From contig JAKNDB010000087.1 of NCBI GenBank assembly GCA_024305405.1, positions 620,001 through 684,000 of the forward strand: 64,000 nucleotides of DNA, written 5' to 3'. Below the pieces are notes generated by a model. The model saw nothing but the letters and a program-made list of their open reading frames with translations. It was not told the origin of the DNA and ran no database searches. This document shows, piece by piece, positions 15,301 through 28,237 of the stretch (position 1 is its first letter; every line of letters begins with the position of its first letter). A program made the position numbers and the translations under genes. This stretch comes from Dirofilaria immitis. Lineage: Eukaryota > Nematoda > Chromadorea > Rhabditida > Onchocercidae.

Positions 15301-16891
15301 AAAAGAAAAACAGCAGATATACTGTGCAATGTTTTCACAATCGCTTTCGAGTATTTTAGAAAACAGTGCTTTTATAATATTTTATGAAAAAGTTATCCAA
15401 AATGAAAAATACCTGCTAATAAGAAATCGTCCATCTAATGTAAATTGTAAGTGCGTCACTGAATTTTTATGACCATTTAAACGGAATAAGCCAGATTCAT
15501 TCACAATATCCCAAACTATTACCGCTGAATCCTGTAATTATGAAATATAGTGCACTGTAATAAATGAACAATAAAGCTTATTTGAAAATTTTTTCAAATT
15601 AAAATAGTATATTCGTAGAAATTTTAAAAATCAGAAAGATCGAAATGCAGATTGGTTAGAGTTGAATTTCAGAATTTAAACTAAGTTGAAAAATTCAAAC
15701 CTATACTATTGTAGAAAATCTAAAATTTTGTAAATATATGCAATAGGGATGCATTAAAGAATCAATGGCTTATGATAAAATGTGTGTAAATTTCAAGGAC
15801 AAGATTACGATGTTGCCGCAATTCGGTACATCTCACATGGAATCTTATTGAAATATTAAAAATTCGAAATATACCTTTCCACCTGTTGCCATTACCAAAC
15901 CATCTTTACTAAATGCAATACAATTAACGCCCATTCTGTGTCCCGCAAATGTGATATATGATGACCGATCTGAAATTTCGGAAGTGAGTTCAGATTTATT
16001 TTAAATAATTTTCTAAAAGAGATAGCTTTCAGTTGTTATCAAATATTGCAACTTTGTGATTCCTATTTTCATTCCGCAAAATAAATAGTTTTTCGTTTAT
16101 ATGAGAATATTCCTTTTAAAATTACCTATTATATTTCATACGACCTATAGTAGTACAAAACGAAGCAAAGTAGAAATAATCATGAATTAATATCTTTCAG
16201 AAGAGTAAATAATGTTAAATCTTATTATAGAGACTCAACAGTATTGTATCATAACAAATAATTTCAAACCATCGCTTTTCCGATCATATAATCGAACTGT
16301 TCCATCCACATATCCGACAGCAAGGAATCGTCGGTTTCTGCTGAATTTAATAGTTGAAACGCCCTTATCCGACCCTTTAACTTGATCAACCTGAAAACAT
16401 GAACTCTCCATGAGATAAAAATTAATTGGTAAAAGAGTTTACGGCATTAAAAGCCCATATTCCTGCCCACATTCTTTCTACTTTAGATAATCAACAGGAG
16501 TTAGTTGAAAGAGAAGACTAGGAACAGTTGCAACTTCTGAATCTTTCTGACTTTCTTTCGTTTTGTAAATTATTTATTTGTATAAATTTAAAATTCGAAG
16601 AGAAATAATCTAAGGTCCAACTTCTTTTTCTGTTAGTTCTTGCGAATGCTCCATCAAAATGCAAAAATATGATTAGAATTCTGATGGAAATTAACAAAAT
16701 CGATTAGATAAGAAAAGTACAAAACAGAAACTAACTTTTTCTCCCATTTTCATATTATAGAAGTGGACATTTTCGCATGCTGACACAGCACAAATATTAT
16801 TAGTAATAGCAGCAACTGTTCCACTACTGGATGCTACTACGTTACAAGTACCGTCGTTTACATATCGTAAATATTGTTTAGTAAGTCCCAT
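9377..16891 (-). CDS. wdr-3: WD repeat protein 3 (WDR3 / yeast Dip2-Utp12), SSU processome
   Basis: WDR3 is a nucleolar U3 snoRNP/SSU-processome subunit needed for 18S rRNA maturation. The first exon (16736-16891) starts [11 protein letters not shown], the family's typical N-terminus. Later exons give tandem WD repeats, for example [20 protein letters not shown] near 15.5 kb, [16 protein letters not shown] near 12.2 kb, [20 protein letters not shown] near 11.85 kb and [11 protein letters not shown] near 11.3 kb. The C-terminal Utp12 domain is at 10.75-9.4 kb ([27 protein letters not shown]). About 22 exons lie on the minus strand: roughly 16391-16270, 15970-15876, 15532-15417, 15286-15204, 15002-14813, 14697-14599, 14200-13850, 13440-13335, 13230-13120, 12998-12905, 12796-12690, 12575-12500, 12345-12150, 11910-11810, 11605-11440, 11335-11155, 10745-10680, 10580-10495, 10418-10290, 9817-9722 and 9508-9377. 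The length matches the family. Two single-base lesions break the frame: the T5 run at 11185-11189 and the T4 run at 9464-9467. The frame as written stops at 9457; the conserved tail continues in another frame to a stop at 9377-9379. Confidence 0.93.
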
Positions 16892-16900
16892 TCCTGTAAG
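16892..16900 (-). promoter_or_regulatory. Likely spliced-leader acceptor of wdr-3
   Basis: Reading the minus strand, CTTACAG lies two bases before the wdr-3 ATG, with no coding exon upstream. This is the typical arrangement of a nematode trans-splice acceptor. It also supports the chosen start. Confidence 0.6.
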
Positions 16901-19782
16901 TCATCATCAGTTGTCCAAAAGGGTCAATTAAAAATTAATACGATGGATACAGCTCCCATAAATCCACTTCTATATGTTTCGAAATTGACTTTCTCGATGC
17001 GATGAAAATACCAAAAATCCTCAAAATCTTAGAAAAACGGCATTTCTAGCAATAATACTGTAATTGTACGAACAGCACTAGTTATTCGTACTACACAGTT
17101 AGACTTGACTTGAACGAATTTTGTGAAACCTGAACATAATACCAGAATTCTTAGAAAGCCGGATATAATACCGGAAAGTCTCAAGGAAGTCTAATATCAA
17201 AATTCTTTTGAAAGTCCCTGTTTCACCCATAGCCAACAAATCGATGTGCAACAATGAATAAACATGGTTTACATCTGAAGGCGAGTTGTTTGAAAATCGA
17301 AATCTCGAAATTGAAGTTAATTATTCTTCAGGTCTAATGGGAAACTATTTAGGAATTGCTTCCCGAATTTCATGTACTTAATCGGTCTATTTAAATATTT
17401 TGCTTATTTTTAGCACGATGAAATTATTCAATCTATTCTAACAAAATTTTCTTGAAATATTTTCTCTTAGATTTAATATACAAAAATTACCATAGCAAAT
17501 TGTATAATCATCAAGTGGCAGAATATTCTTTCCCTAAGAATATATATTAATAATAATTATCATTTTCGTTTCAAAATATTTTCCTTTTTTTTTAACTTGA
17601 AAATATTTAGATTTCAAAAAGATATTATATGAATTGAATTTTAAAACTTATTTGGTTATTTGGTTGCTTATAAATGAATCAAAAAATTTTATTTTATTCA
17701 ATTTTTTTATAAAAAGAATATTGTTATTATAATATTTAATTATTGGAAAATAAGTCAACAATTGGCAAACTTTTTGATTTTATTTTGAAATTTTATAGAA
17801 ATTTAATTTTTCAATTCTTTAAAACAGCATCATAGAATTTGAAAAGCTCTTGATTAAAACAAAAATGATTGTTTAATATAATAATGTATTATCGTTGATG
17901 GTCCATAAAAATGATAAATATTATTATGAATAAATCTGAAACACATATCTGGAATCATTTTGATAAGAATAATTGATTGATTGCGTAACTATTGGATTCA
18001 GCGTTGGGCTTTTTCCTTTTCACTCGTCTTTACTGAGGAAATCCTCGTTAGTTTCTTTTCCTCCGCTTAGCTTAGTTATATGCCTAAATTCAGCGGGTAA
18101 TCACAAATGGTGCAATGTGCATTCGAAATCTTTGTGTTCAATGAGATTTCTTAACACTATCCTTATTTTTTTTTTATTCTAGATATTATTGAATTTATAA
18201 ATTTAATAAGATTGTTGATTAGTAAAATCAGTCTCGTGATATTCTCGAAAAAGTATCGAAATGTATATATGCATATTATAATTAAGTAGCAATAATGAAA
18301 TCGTAATTTTAGTTGAATATTTAAAAAGAATAAAATTCAAAAAAAAAAGAAAAATTGGATATAGTTAATTGAATAACATTGTGGGAAGAAAGAAAAAGTG
18401 GAAAATTTAATTTATGAGAATTAAATTGAAATTTAATTCACTGCGAAAAAATTTTGTATTTAAATTATCGGAATTAAATCAAATTCAAAAACTCTACATG
18501 ATGTTTCCTAAAATAATACTTGCAATGCGAAATGAAGATAAAATAGTTATAATCAAGAGTTATAATATATAGAAAAATAATAAAATTAACAATATTTTTG
18601 ATTTAAAAATTATGCTAAAAATTATTTCATATAATTTTTCTCTACTACGAACTATCATTTACATAATAATTAAGTTTATGAAATTTAAAAATTTAATAAT
18701 ATTTTGCAGATATTTTATTAAATTTGTGAAATCAATCTAATAAATTTGTATTTTTTCGAAAAAAATATTTTATAAATTAAAATATTTTGAAGCGCTTTAA
18801 AGAGAAAAGTTATGAAAATAATTTAAAATCGAAACATATAGTATACATTTAAATAGTAATAATAATAATTAAATAATTTAAATTGAATTATATAGTATAT
18901 ATTTAATAATAATAATAATGGTTGAACCATTTGGTATGTAAATTATTGGTCAATATTTTTTTTAATTATAAATTTAAGAATATTTTAATTTTTATTTTAT
19001 TGTTTTTATACTTACTTCACAAATCGGTGAAATGAATACTATAAATCAACGAATTGATGCTACATTTGTATGCGATTTAATTTCGATGATAATGTTGTGC
19101 AAATATTGTTGGTCAAAAAATAATTGGAAAAAATTTGATTATTATTCGTACGGCAAAATTCTAATGAAGGAATGATTAAAGAGAAATGATGATGATGATT
19201 CTCTACTGTTTTTTTTTTTGATGTGTAAAAACAACGAAGAAATGTGATTCTAAAAGCTTTAATTTATATTTAAAATTTTTCAGCTTTATATTCGAGAATT
19301 TATATTTGTAGAGAAAGCATAAAATATTTAAAATAATCGATCGAATTTTCATAAAATTCATTCCAAATAATTAGAAGAAAAGATTGAATGATTTCTTTTC
19401 ATTCCTATTAAGCAAAAATGACTTTATCTAAATTACTGTTACAAATCACTGTCCTTTGATTATAGCATTTTGACATTATGCGAGAAGCTACTACCCATAA
19501 AATAAGTTTAATTTATTAATTATTAGATAATAAATTATTCAACTTAATCTATTCATTCCTTTATCAACAATTTAAAAAATTTACTTCGTGGAACTACTTA
19601 GTATATTAATCATTGCATTTGTTGCAAGTCTATCATTTTTCAATACTTATCAATAATAACATAATAATTAAGTTGATTTTATGTATCAACTAGTTAATCA
19701 TCAGTATTTTAAGACATTTTGAAATTTCTTTAATTGAAATCTGAGTTTTATTTCATTAACTTTCATATACAATCTATTCTAG
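16901..19782. other. Divergent intergenic region
   Basis: This AT-rich region lies between the 5' end of wdr-3 and the 5' end of the BTB gene, so it should hold promoters for both. I recognise only the rDNA relic at 17994-18147. A 47-codon plus-strand ORF begins at about 19032 with two closely spaced cysteines; it might be an upstream exon of the BTB gene but has no clear support. The rest is homopolymer-rich with no visible structure. Confidence 0.5.
17994..18147 (-). pseudogene. Degenerate rDNA fragment: 5.8S 3' part fused to 28S 5' part
   Basis: On the minus strand, about 18147-18102 reads as the 3' part of nematode 5.8S rRNA (ACAAAGATTTCGAATGCACA, then TTGCACCA). It is followed at once by the 5' end of 28S rRNA (ACCCGCTGAATTTAGGCATA, then TAACTAAG, GCGGAGGAAAAGAAACTAAC, GAGTGAAAAGGAAAAAGCCC) to about 17994. 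The ITS2 spacer that always separates them in a working rDNA unit is absent. A 5-base duplication (CTTAG twice at 18066-18075) and scattered C-to-T type changes show it is not functional. It is an isolated relic, not part of an array. Confidence 0.85.
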
Positions 19783-22700
19783 CCAAGCAATAATGTACTT
19801 TGTACCTGCCATCCAAATTTGTCAATTATTCGAGAATTGCAATTTTCGATAGTAATTGATAACAATCATATCCGTGGACAATTTATTGAATCATTACCAT
19901 TTGCAATTAAATTTCCAATCGAAAATATTGATTTTATTGTTCAACCTAATCTTGACAAGGTAGCATAACTTTCGAATAATTTCAAGAAAAGATCGATTCA
20001 AAATATTTTTAACTTGATAAGAAGAATTCTTCTTCTTGATATCATTGGGCGTACAAAGCAGAATAAATTTAAGAAATAGAAATAGTAAATCTTCCGGGAT
20101 ATCGATATGTAACAGCATCCTATGTCCAGTTAATACAATGAGAAAAATACATTATGATAAATCTAAAATTAAAAGAAAAATATTTCTAAATTATTAAAAA
20201 ATTATTTCTTGAAATAATATCATCATGTTATGAACCACTGAATTGATAAATTTTTTTCTCGCTTAATTTCATATTTAGTTTTACCCATATCAACATTTGA
20301 TTAAGTTTTAGATGGGTAATCCAATTGTACTACTGTATGGTTGTGCACAGTATGAACTATCAGAATGGAAATATACGGTACAACTTCGGATTAAAACAGG
20401 AACTGGTAGATTTCTTCTAGATAATATTTTCATCTTTTATCTGTATAATTATTAAATGAAAATACATGAAATTTACGGGATAATATTTACGCAAAATTTG
20501 CGTCAAATATTTAAATAACTGTTACATAAAACTAGTTAACGATCATATATCATATAGAACTAATAATTGTTTTGCTTAATTTAAAGTTTTCACTTTTTTC
20601 CTTCTTATTTCAATGTTATCAAAGATTTGTGAAATTAAAGAGATCCAAGAATTTAATGTTATCAATGATTTGAAGATCGATGAGATTGAAGGACCTAATT
20701 TTCACATTTTAAATTTTTCTAAAATATCTTTTATCATTCACATTTATAGCCGAAAAGCAGCAAGGTGTACGTATCGTAGATAAATTTATAGTAGAATTTG
20801 GTAATCGTATACCGCCATTATCATTAAATGTGACAGATAGAAAAGTTAAACGAATTAAATTTGAAATGCGATTAATAAATAAAGTATGAATTATACTTTT
20901 ATTAACATTATAATTGATATCTAATGATTAATTATAAATTATTAAACGAAGATTATCTAATTATAAATTATTAAACGAAGATTATCTATCTATCTATCTA
21001 TTGATCGATTATTTAAATATATTCCATAATAATTTCCAAAATTTAAGATTTAAATTTGAGAAGTTTTCTTATTTCTTTTTCAAAATCTATAAAAAAAGAT
21101 CAATGAATCGATTAGTATAAATTTCAATAAAATAAATTTTTTAAATTTTAAAACTCTCTTCAAATTGTTCTTTTAAATGATAAGAAAATTGCAAAGTGTT
21201 GTAGTTATATGAAGAATTACCGACATTTCAAGACGGTGGTGATATAATATTATTATTTCAACAAAATGAAAAATTATACGTTGATAAATCATTGTTGGCT
21301 GTGCATTCTCGTTATATGGGTAAAAAACATTATAATTAATATTCTTAATAAAAATGATAAAATAATATTTATTGATTGATTGGCAAACACATCAAAAAAG
21401 ATTTGAAATATTTTGAAATAAAATTTAAGCTAAAAAAAAATGAAGTATTTATTATAAAAAAATTGTATCAATCGAATCATTAATTAGAATCAATAATAAT
21501 CGATTAATTTATAATTAATTATTAAATAATAAATTTGCATAAATTTATACGTTAATTTGTTAGCTTAAAAATTAATTTTTAATATTTTTTCAATCTTAGA
21601 TATCAATTTAATATTTTTTTCAGCTGCTCTATTATAGAGATTATATTTTAACATTTATAAAGATTTATGCAAATTAATTAATTAAAACAATTGATTAATT
21701 TTTAATAAATTTGTAATTTTAATATCCATTAAAATTATAAATTTTAAATTTGTTTCCTTCTTTTTTACAGCATCAATGCTACACGATGCAGCACCTAATG
21801 CTATAATTGATATGTGTTTATTTGATCGAAATGATTTCTTAGAATTACTTTATCAAATTTATGATACTATGCGACCAATTTCAGCGAATCTTTTTGGACT
21901 TTCACGAGCAGCTATAAGTTATAAAGCTGATGTTGTCCTAGCACGAATTACCAAATTTATTGCTACTCTTGATGTTAGCAATAAAAGTTTTATATTTTAA
22001 AATATAGTTTAATCAAAAATCATCATTATAGTTTAACCGAATGAATCAATTAGATGAAATGATTGATAATTTATATTATACATTAACTTTCTCATAATAT
22101 ATTTATAGATTTGTTCTACAGATATTTAGTGATTTACATCAAAATAGATAAAACGAAAATGGACATATTGTTAGTATCGTAATAGAAATATTCGAGATTT
22201 CCGAGATTTTCGGATTATCTATTTCAATACGTTTCATTACTAGCTCATCATACTTTAAATAAAACATAAATTTACAATATTAGTTATAAAATGATGAAAA
22301 TTTTTTCAAATTCTTAATTAAATGATTAATATTTGAATCAAAATGTACAATGTATATACATATAAACTTTTTCCTCTCACGTTTAAGATGGATTTAATTT
22401 CTAAATTTCAATTAGCTATTCAATTGGAATTAGATCGTACACTTGTCGAATTAGTTTATGATGCTGAACAGAGAGGTCAGTGAATTAATAAATAATTTTT
22501 AATTTTTTATTCAATTTTTTTATATCGAGTTAATGCATATATCTTTTGATAAAATAAATAGTTTAAACAAGAATAAATTTAAAACTAAACATTGAAACTT
22601 AAAAATCATGAAATAAAACTTTTTTTTTAAAAAAAAACTTTAATAATAAATGTAGAAATTGACAGGCATATGGAGAGATTTCATTGAACAAGGATTTGAA

Positions 22701-24351
22701 CCAAAATCGCTTGGTATTGAAATTTATCATCGAATTATTTGTCCAGCAATAATTAAAGTGCATTATTAATACTATCATTTTAAATACTTTAATTTTTCAC
22801 TTTAAACACCATAAATTGAGAAAGGCAAATTTTTATAAAATTTAATAAATTGCAGGCTCGACAATATCGCTTAGGTACTAATCCGTATTCATCATATTTA
22901 CAATTTAATTTTCATATACCACAACATCCATATACCGTACCGTTATTGGTACCAGGTCGAACATTATACGTTAATAAAGGAATTTTATCATTGCATAATA
23001 TCAATATTTTGGAAAATTTACAAGGCAAATTATTATTTCCTTCGTTTTTTTTTTCAGTTTTGAAAATGTTATAACAATATAAAAAATTTAATTAATTTAA
23101 GAAAACGTTATTTTAATTAATTTAAATTTCATCGAAATGCCTGTATAAATTTTTGATTTTTAAATCTTTTACAGGTGGATATTTTCTACGAATAACATCA
23201 AGATTAGCCGAATCTTGCACTACAGCAGGTATTACTATAATAGATCTGATTTTAAAAATGTTACAATATGTATATCCTAGTCAAACAATCGTACCAAGAC
23301 CATACATTCGACCAATGATACTATTAGCAGAGGAACATGGAATGAATCGATTATTGAATAATTTATGCGAAGTTATTCATTTCTTCCGATACATTTTAGT
23401 ATTATCTAATATTGCTAAAAAAAGGAAAAAAAAGAAACTTTGCCTTTCATAACCAAAAATTTATTTATCAAATAATTATTTGCATTTAAATGAATGAATG
23501 AATATGTCTTTACTCACATTTTTGGTAAATATATTTTAAATTCAATTTTAATTTTGCCAAATTAACTAAACATTCAATTATAATTCAAAGTATCGAAAAA
23601 AATTTATGTAATGCTGAAGTTAAAACAGCATGATGAAGCTAATTTAAATGAGACCAATACTAATTTAGAGAATTCCATCTATAAATTAAATCATTATTTA
23701 TTTTCTTGAAGATGCTAACATTAGAGCCAACATTATCACCAACAACGATGCTTGAACATTTTGAAATTGCAAGCAAACATCATCATTTAAATTTATTAAA
23801 TGCAAATCTCTTACGTATGGAAGGAAGGTAAGCGTTTCAAATTTATCGAATTTCTTTTCTTTAATTTTAATCAAAAAAGAAAGTATTCAATTTTGCAGTT
23901 TCAAACGAAAAGTTGGCGAAATGATCGCATTAGAAAAATTTGACGAATTACCGGAAGAGCTTCAGCAACAGATTCTCGATCGACAATGTTCTGGATGGGC
24001 TTTGAATAATCATTGCTTGGCAAAGTAAATTTACATATTTGAAATTTATTTTTGTTTCTTTTTCAAGAAATCAAATTACTAGCTTTATATTATTCAGAAG
24101 GTATATTTGGATATAAATAAATATTGCCGGCTTTCAATATGTAATGTTACAAAGAGGTTTTGCAAATTTTTTAATATACATTTTTCCTTCTCAGTGTACC
24201 AACTACAAATATGGAAAGAATAATATCGTTAGATTACGGTGGCTCAAAACCAAACGCATACGAAAATGATCCTAATTTGAAAACCTTTCAAGGAATGAAA
24301 TCAATTGAAGCGTTTGGTTCAGTGGAAGAAATGAAAATTACGGATAGATAA
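19783..24351 (+). CDS. Tandem BTB/POZ-domain protein (12 exons seen)
   Basis: Exons with matching phases lie at 19783-19959, 20312-20405, 20750-20883, 21205-21319, 21771-21973, 22388-22475, 22666-22757, 22856-23034, 23175-23371, 23712-23827, 23899-24024 and 24195-24351 (TAA). The N-terminal part (PFAIKFPIENIDFIV, EWKYTVQLRIKTGTG) is beta-rich and may be a diverged MATH-type domain. The next part is a BTB fold: GGDIILLFQQNEKLYVDKSL, then LLAVHSRYMG and MLHDAAPNAI. A second, weaker BTB-like module follows (VPGRTLYVNKGILSLHNI to LLNNLCEVIH), then a helical C-terminus (PTLSPTTMLEHFEIASKHHH). Nematodes have many such proteins; some are Cullin-3 substrate adaptors, but that role is inference here. 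The start codon is uncertain: coding is open at 19783, and a 5' exon may be missing. The intron after 23034 appears to use a GC donor. Confidence 0.75.
20929..21003. repeat. 29-bp duplication followed by an ATCT tract
   Basis: Two exact 29-bp units (20929-20957 and 20958-20986) run into about four ATCT repeats. The whole lies in an intron of the BTB gene and is probably replication slippage. Confidence 0.85.
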
Positions 24352-25246
24352 TATTTTTAATTATTTTTTATTTCAAATGAAATAGAATAAGTTTTGTTTA
24401 AAAGTATAAAAATTTGTGTTTTTTTCCTTTTGAGAAATCAAACTGTTAAGATCAAAGAACAGTTGATCGAAATTATTACATTAAAATAATTACCAAAAAA
24501 CGAAAAAAAGAAATTTCTTTTCCTTTTAATTTCATAAACAACATTAGTTTGCATTCATATTTTTCCATATACATTCCATATGAATTTATCAATTTTTTGC
24601 TTGACTATATTTTTTTATGCTTTAAAATTAATTTATATAAGCAAATATTTGAATTAAAATATATTCAAATATTTCATTTTTTCGACGATTTAAAAGCTAA
24701 AATAATAATTGAGTGTTGTTCGGGAGTTTTTAAACTTTTCTCTTAATTTTATCGTTTCTCAACCTGAAAAAGAAATATTTTCGGTGAAGGTAACGAAATA
24801 ACCGAAATATTTTATAATATAAATATATCAAAATACACCATGATATCTTTGTGTTATATTATATAAATATTTTGGTAGAGATAAATGATTTCATAAATAT
24901 TTGTATGTGAAATATTCCTCACATGATTCATCACGATATTTAATGCAATTCTCATCTTTGTTTGTGAATATCGAGCTTATCTTCAGTCGTAAAATATCGT
25001 AGACTAATTCATAACTATTTAGATCTTATATCCAAGCTCATGAAGTTTCTAGAATACCGTAAGCAACTACTGAAGGATCAAAATTACTATATAGCTATCG
25101 GCGAAAGCCGACGTATAGTTTTATATCGATAAAAATGTTAAAAAGACATTGATATAAATAGCTCGCCAAAATCATGAGATCACTAAGCTAAAGGGAAGAG
25201 ATATAAAGATATTCTCAATCAAAGCACGCGATTACTCACCGGTCAA
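24352..25246. other. Non-coding interval
   Basis: This is 3' flank of the BTB gene followed by sequence with no coding signal. At 25247 it meets abruptly the 5'-truncated zinc-finger copy, so the right edge is a duplication breakpoint. Confidence 0.6.
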
Positions 25247-26355
25247 TATATGATAATTCATACCAATGAGAAGCCCTACAGTTGTTCGGAATGTCAGAAA
25301 AATTTTTGTTTTAAAGGGAGTTTAAACAGACATATTTTAGCTCATGCCGGTGTGAAACCCTACAGTTGTTTAGAATGTGGGAAAAATTTTTGTTTTAAAG
25401 GGAGTTTAAACAGACATATTTTAGCTCATGCTGGTGTGAAATCCAACAGTTGTTCGGAATGTGGGAAAATTTCTCGCGATCATCGGATTTAAAAATCCAT
25501 ATGATAATTCATACCAATGAAAAGCCTTACAATTGTTCGATATGTCACAGAAATTTTAGTTTAAAAGGAATATGGTCATGCATATGCGAAATCATATCGG
25601 TGTGAAACCCTACAGTTGTTCGGAATGTGGGAAAAATTTCTCGCAATCACACAATTGGAAAATCCATATGCTAAATCATCGCGGTGTGAAGCCCTACAAT
25701 TGTTCGGAATGTGGGAAAAATTTCTCGCGATCATCGGATTTGAAAATCCATATGATAATTCATACCAATGAAAAGCCTTACAATTGTTCGATATGTCACA
25801 GAAATTTTAGTTTAAAAGGAATATGGTCATGCATATGCGAAATCATATCGGTGTGAAGCTACACAGTTGTTCGGAATGTGGGAAAATTTCTCGCGATCAT
25901 CGTATTTGAAAATCCATATGATAATTCATACCAATGAGAAGCCCTACAGTTGTTCGGAATGTCAGAAAAATTTTTGTTTTAAAGGGAGTTTAAACAGACA
26001 TATTTTAGCTCATGCCGGTGTGAAACCCTACAGTTGTTCGGAATGTGGGAAAAATTTCTCGCAATCACACAATTTGAAAATCCATATGCTAAATCATCGC
26101 GGTGTGAAGCTCTACAGTTGTTCGGAATGTCAGAAAAATTTTAGTTTTAAAGGAGATTTAAACAGACATATTCTAGCTCATGCTGGTGTGAAGCCCTACA
26201 ATTGTTCAGAATGTGGGAAAAATTTCTCGCGATCACAGAGTTGGAAAATCCATATGCTAAATCATCGCGGTGGGAAGCTCTGCAGTTGCTCGGAATGTCA
26301 GAAAAATTTTAGTTATAAAAGGAATTTAAACAGGCATATGCTAATTCACCGGTAA
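25247..26355 (+). pseudogene. C2H2 zinc-finger gene, copy 1, truncated
   Basis: About 13 C2H2 fingers on an 84-base period, with no leader exon and no PLDLS region. The first ATG (25250) is inside a finger (H-M-I-I-H), so it is not a genuine start. Compared with the copy at 47.1-47.9 kb, four one-base A losses break the frame: near 25468, 25566, 25825 and 25886. The remainder reads as fingers of the types SECGKNFS, SECQKNFSFKG and SICHRNFS, ending HMLIHR at 26355. The finger order suggests that an internal block was itself duplicated, carrying two of the lesions with it. It may be non-functional, or intact with sequence errors in the runs. Without an upstream exon it is unlikely to be expressed as is. 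Confidence 0.75.
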
Positions 26356-28237
26356 GAAGCTCTACAATTGTCCGCAATGTAAGAAAAATTTTACTCAAAA
26401 GGTACATTAACAAAACATAATATGCTAGTTCATACTCTTAAAATTGTTCGGAATGTGGGAAAAGTTGCTCACAATTCTCGCACTTGAAATCCCATAGGCA
26501 GAATCATGCCGATGAGAAACCACATACTACTCAGAATGTTGTAATTTAAGAAGCCATGTAATAAATCATTGAAAACGATCTTCAATTGTTCTTCATACAG
26601 TGATCGTTTTAAATCGAACAAAAATTTTAAATTTCACATAAAGAATTTTCATACTAAAGAAATAAACACTTACAGATTTGAAACTGAAATATACATTGTT
26701 GTTACCTTGATTGTTAGTTATCCATGTATTTTATCAATTAAATTCTTACTATTTGGTCAATTTTTCATACTTCATTTTTGTTCTAACTTTATTTAGAATA
26801 ATTTTTCTAATAATATTTATTAACTTTCTTATAAATTCCTCACTTGTTATCTGATATTATTTTTTCATTTAATAAGTTTCCTCTCTCATGTCTGCTTGTG
26901 CATTTGCTTAACATTGTCTTAATAAACAAAATGATTAACATTTTTAATCACTAAATGGTTTTCCATCTGCAGGTTTCGAATGGAAAAAATATGAAGAAAT
27001 TTTTATATATTCCATGTGCAATTATTTTTGGCAAACAAATAAAAATTTTATCGCGAATCGGTCTCAATAACGACGGATTTTCAAATTGAATGTTTCCATT
27101 AGATCACAAAAAATTTGCAATATTTCAAACTCGCCTTTTTTTAGGAATCGTTTTTCGTCGCCATATTTAGACTTGAAAAATGTTTGCTATTTTAATGTGA
27201 AATAAATGCTTGTATTTTTCATGCACAATTGTTTTTGGTAAACAAATAAAAATCTTATTTTAAATTGGTTTTAATAATTTCGCTGTCAGCGAATACTTTT
27301 CTCGCGATGAATAATTTAACCAATTGATTTCTCTCCACATTTTGAAAAAAAATTATGTAATACATTGATATTGCGGAAGCAGACATGAATTTGCATAAAT
27401 TTACCTAAACCTAAGGTTTATTCCTTATGCAGAACAGGAATAGGAAGACGTTTATAAAATTGATAACGCAGGAACCAACATTAATGATATTAATGATTTA
27501 AAATAAAATCGAAGAATTGAAGGGGATTGAGATAAGTTAGCTTGGATAATTTGGAACTCATTAGACTGTTAAATTTGAGAGTTTTTAAACAGTAACAAAT
27601 TGGGCGTGTAGAAAGGTTTGTTAGGTTTTTTACCTTACACAATTCGATGGTTGGTTGGATGGTGGGAAAATGAATTGGAATTCTAAGATAGGAAACATGA
27701 TAACATGGGAAAAATGTAAATATTGCTTCAAGACAGGAAATGAGTATGATAACATGGGAAAATGTAACGTGAGAAAGTGTAAATATTGCTTCAAGACAAG
27801 AAATCAGATAAATAGCAACTAATGAATCATCAATTTATTTGAAGTTTCGCGATATTGAAATTCGTGACGACATAGAAGAGAATTCTTTCCTTATATTCGG
27901 AACAAATTAAATTTCGGAAAGACCTTCTCCTCCGTTCAAAATTTCCAACAGTAGATGTTTTCAACTAAGCTTCAATTTTACATCAAACCTTATCAGGTTT
28001 TCTAAGTCTCCAATCTACAAACAGAAATTTGCACTACTGAAGAAGAAACTTTTCGTAAGTCGATCAGAATTGATCATTGTTTAGTTTGAGTTTCTTGTGA
28101 TATTTGAATATTAAAAAATGTTTGATTTTTTTCGATTCGACGACGCAGTACATTTTCGTTTCTTTTATAAATTATCAAAAAACTTTTTATGCTTTATAAA
28201 TTGGGTATTTTGCTCTTCAAAAAATACAAGAAATCTT

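Noticed and set aside
17973..18182. 69-codon plus-strand ORF
   Set aside because: It covers the rDNA relic read from the wrong strand; the nucleotide match to 28S/5.8S explains the sequence.
22680..22715. tRNA-like B box (GGTTCAAATCC-like on the minus strand)
   Set aside because: It lies inside a coding exon of the BTB gene and there is no A box or cloverleaf around it.
25250..26355. CRISPR-like or satellite array of 84-base units
   Set aside because: The period and the Cys/His pattern are those of C2H2 fingers.
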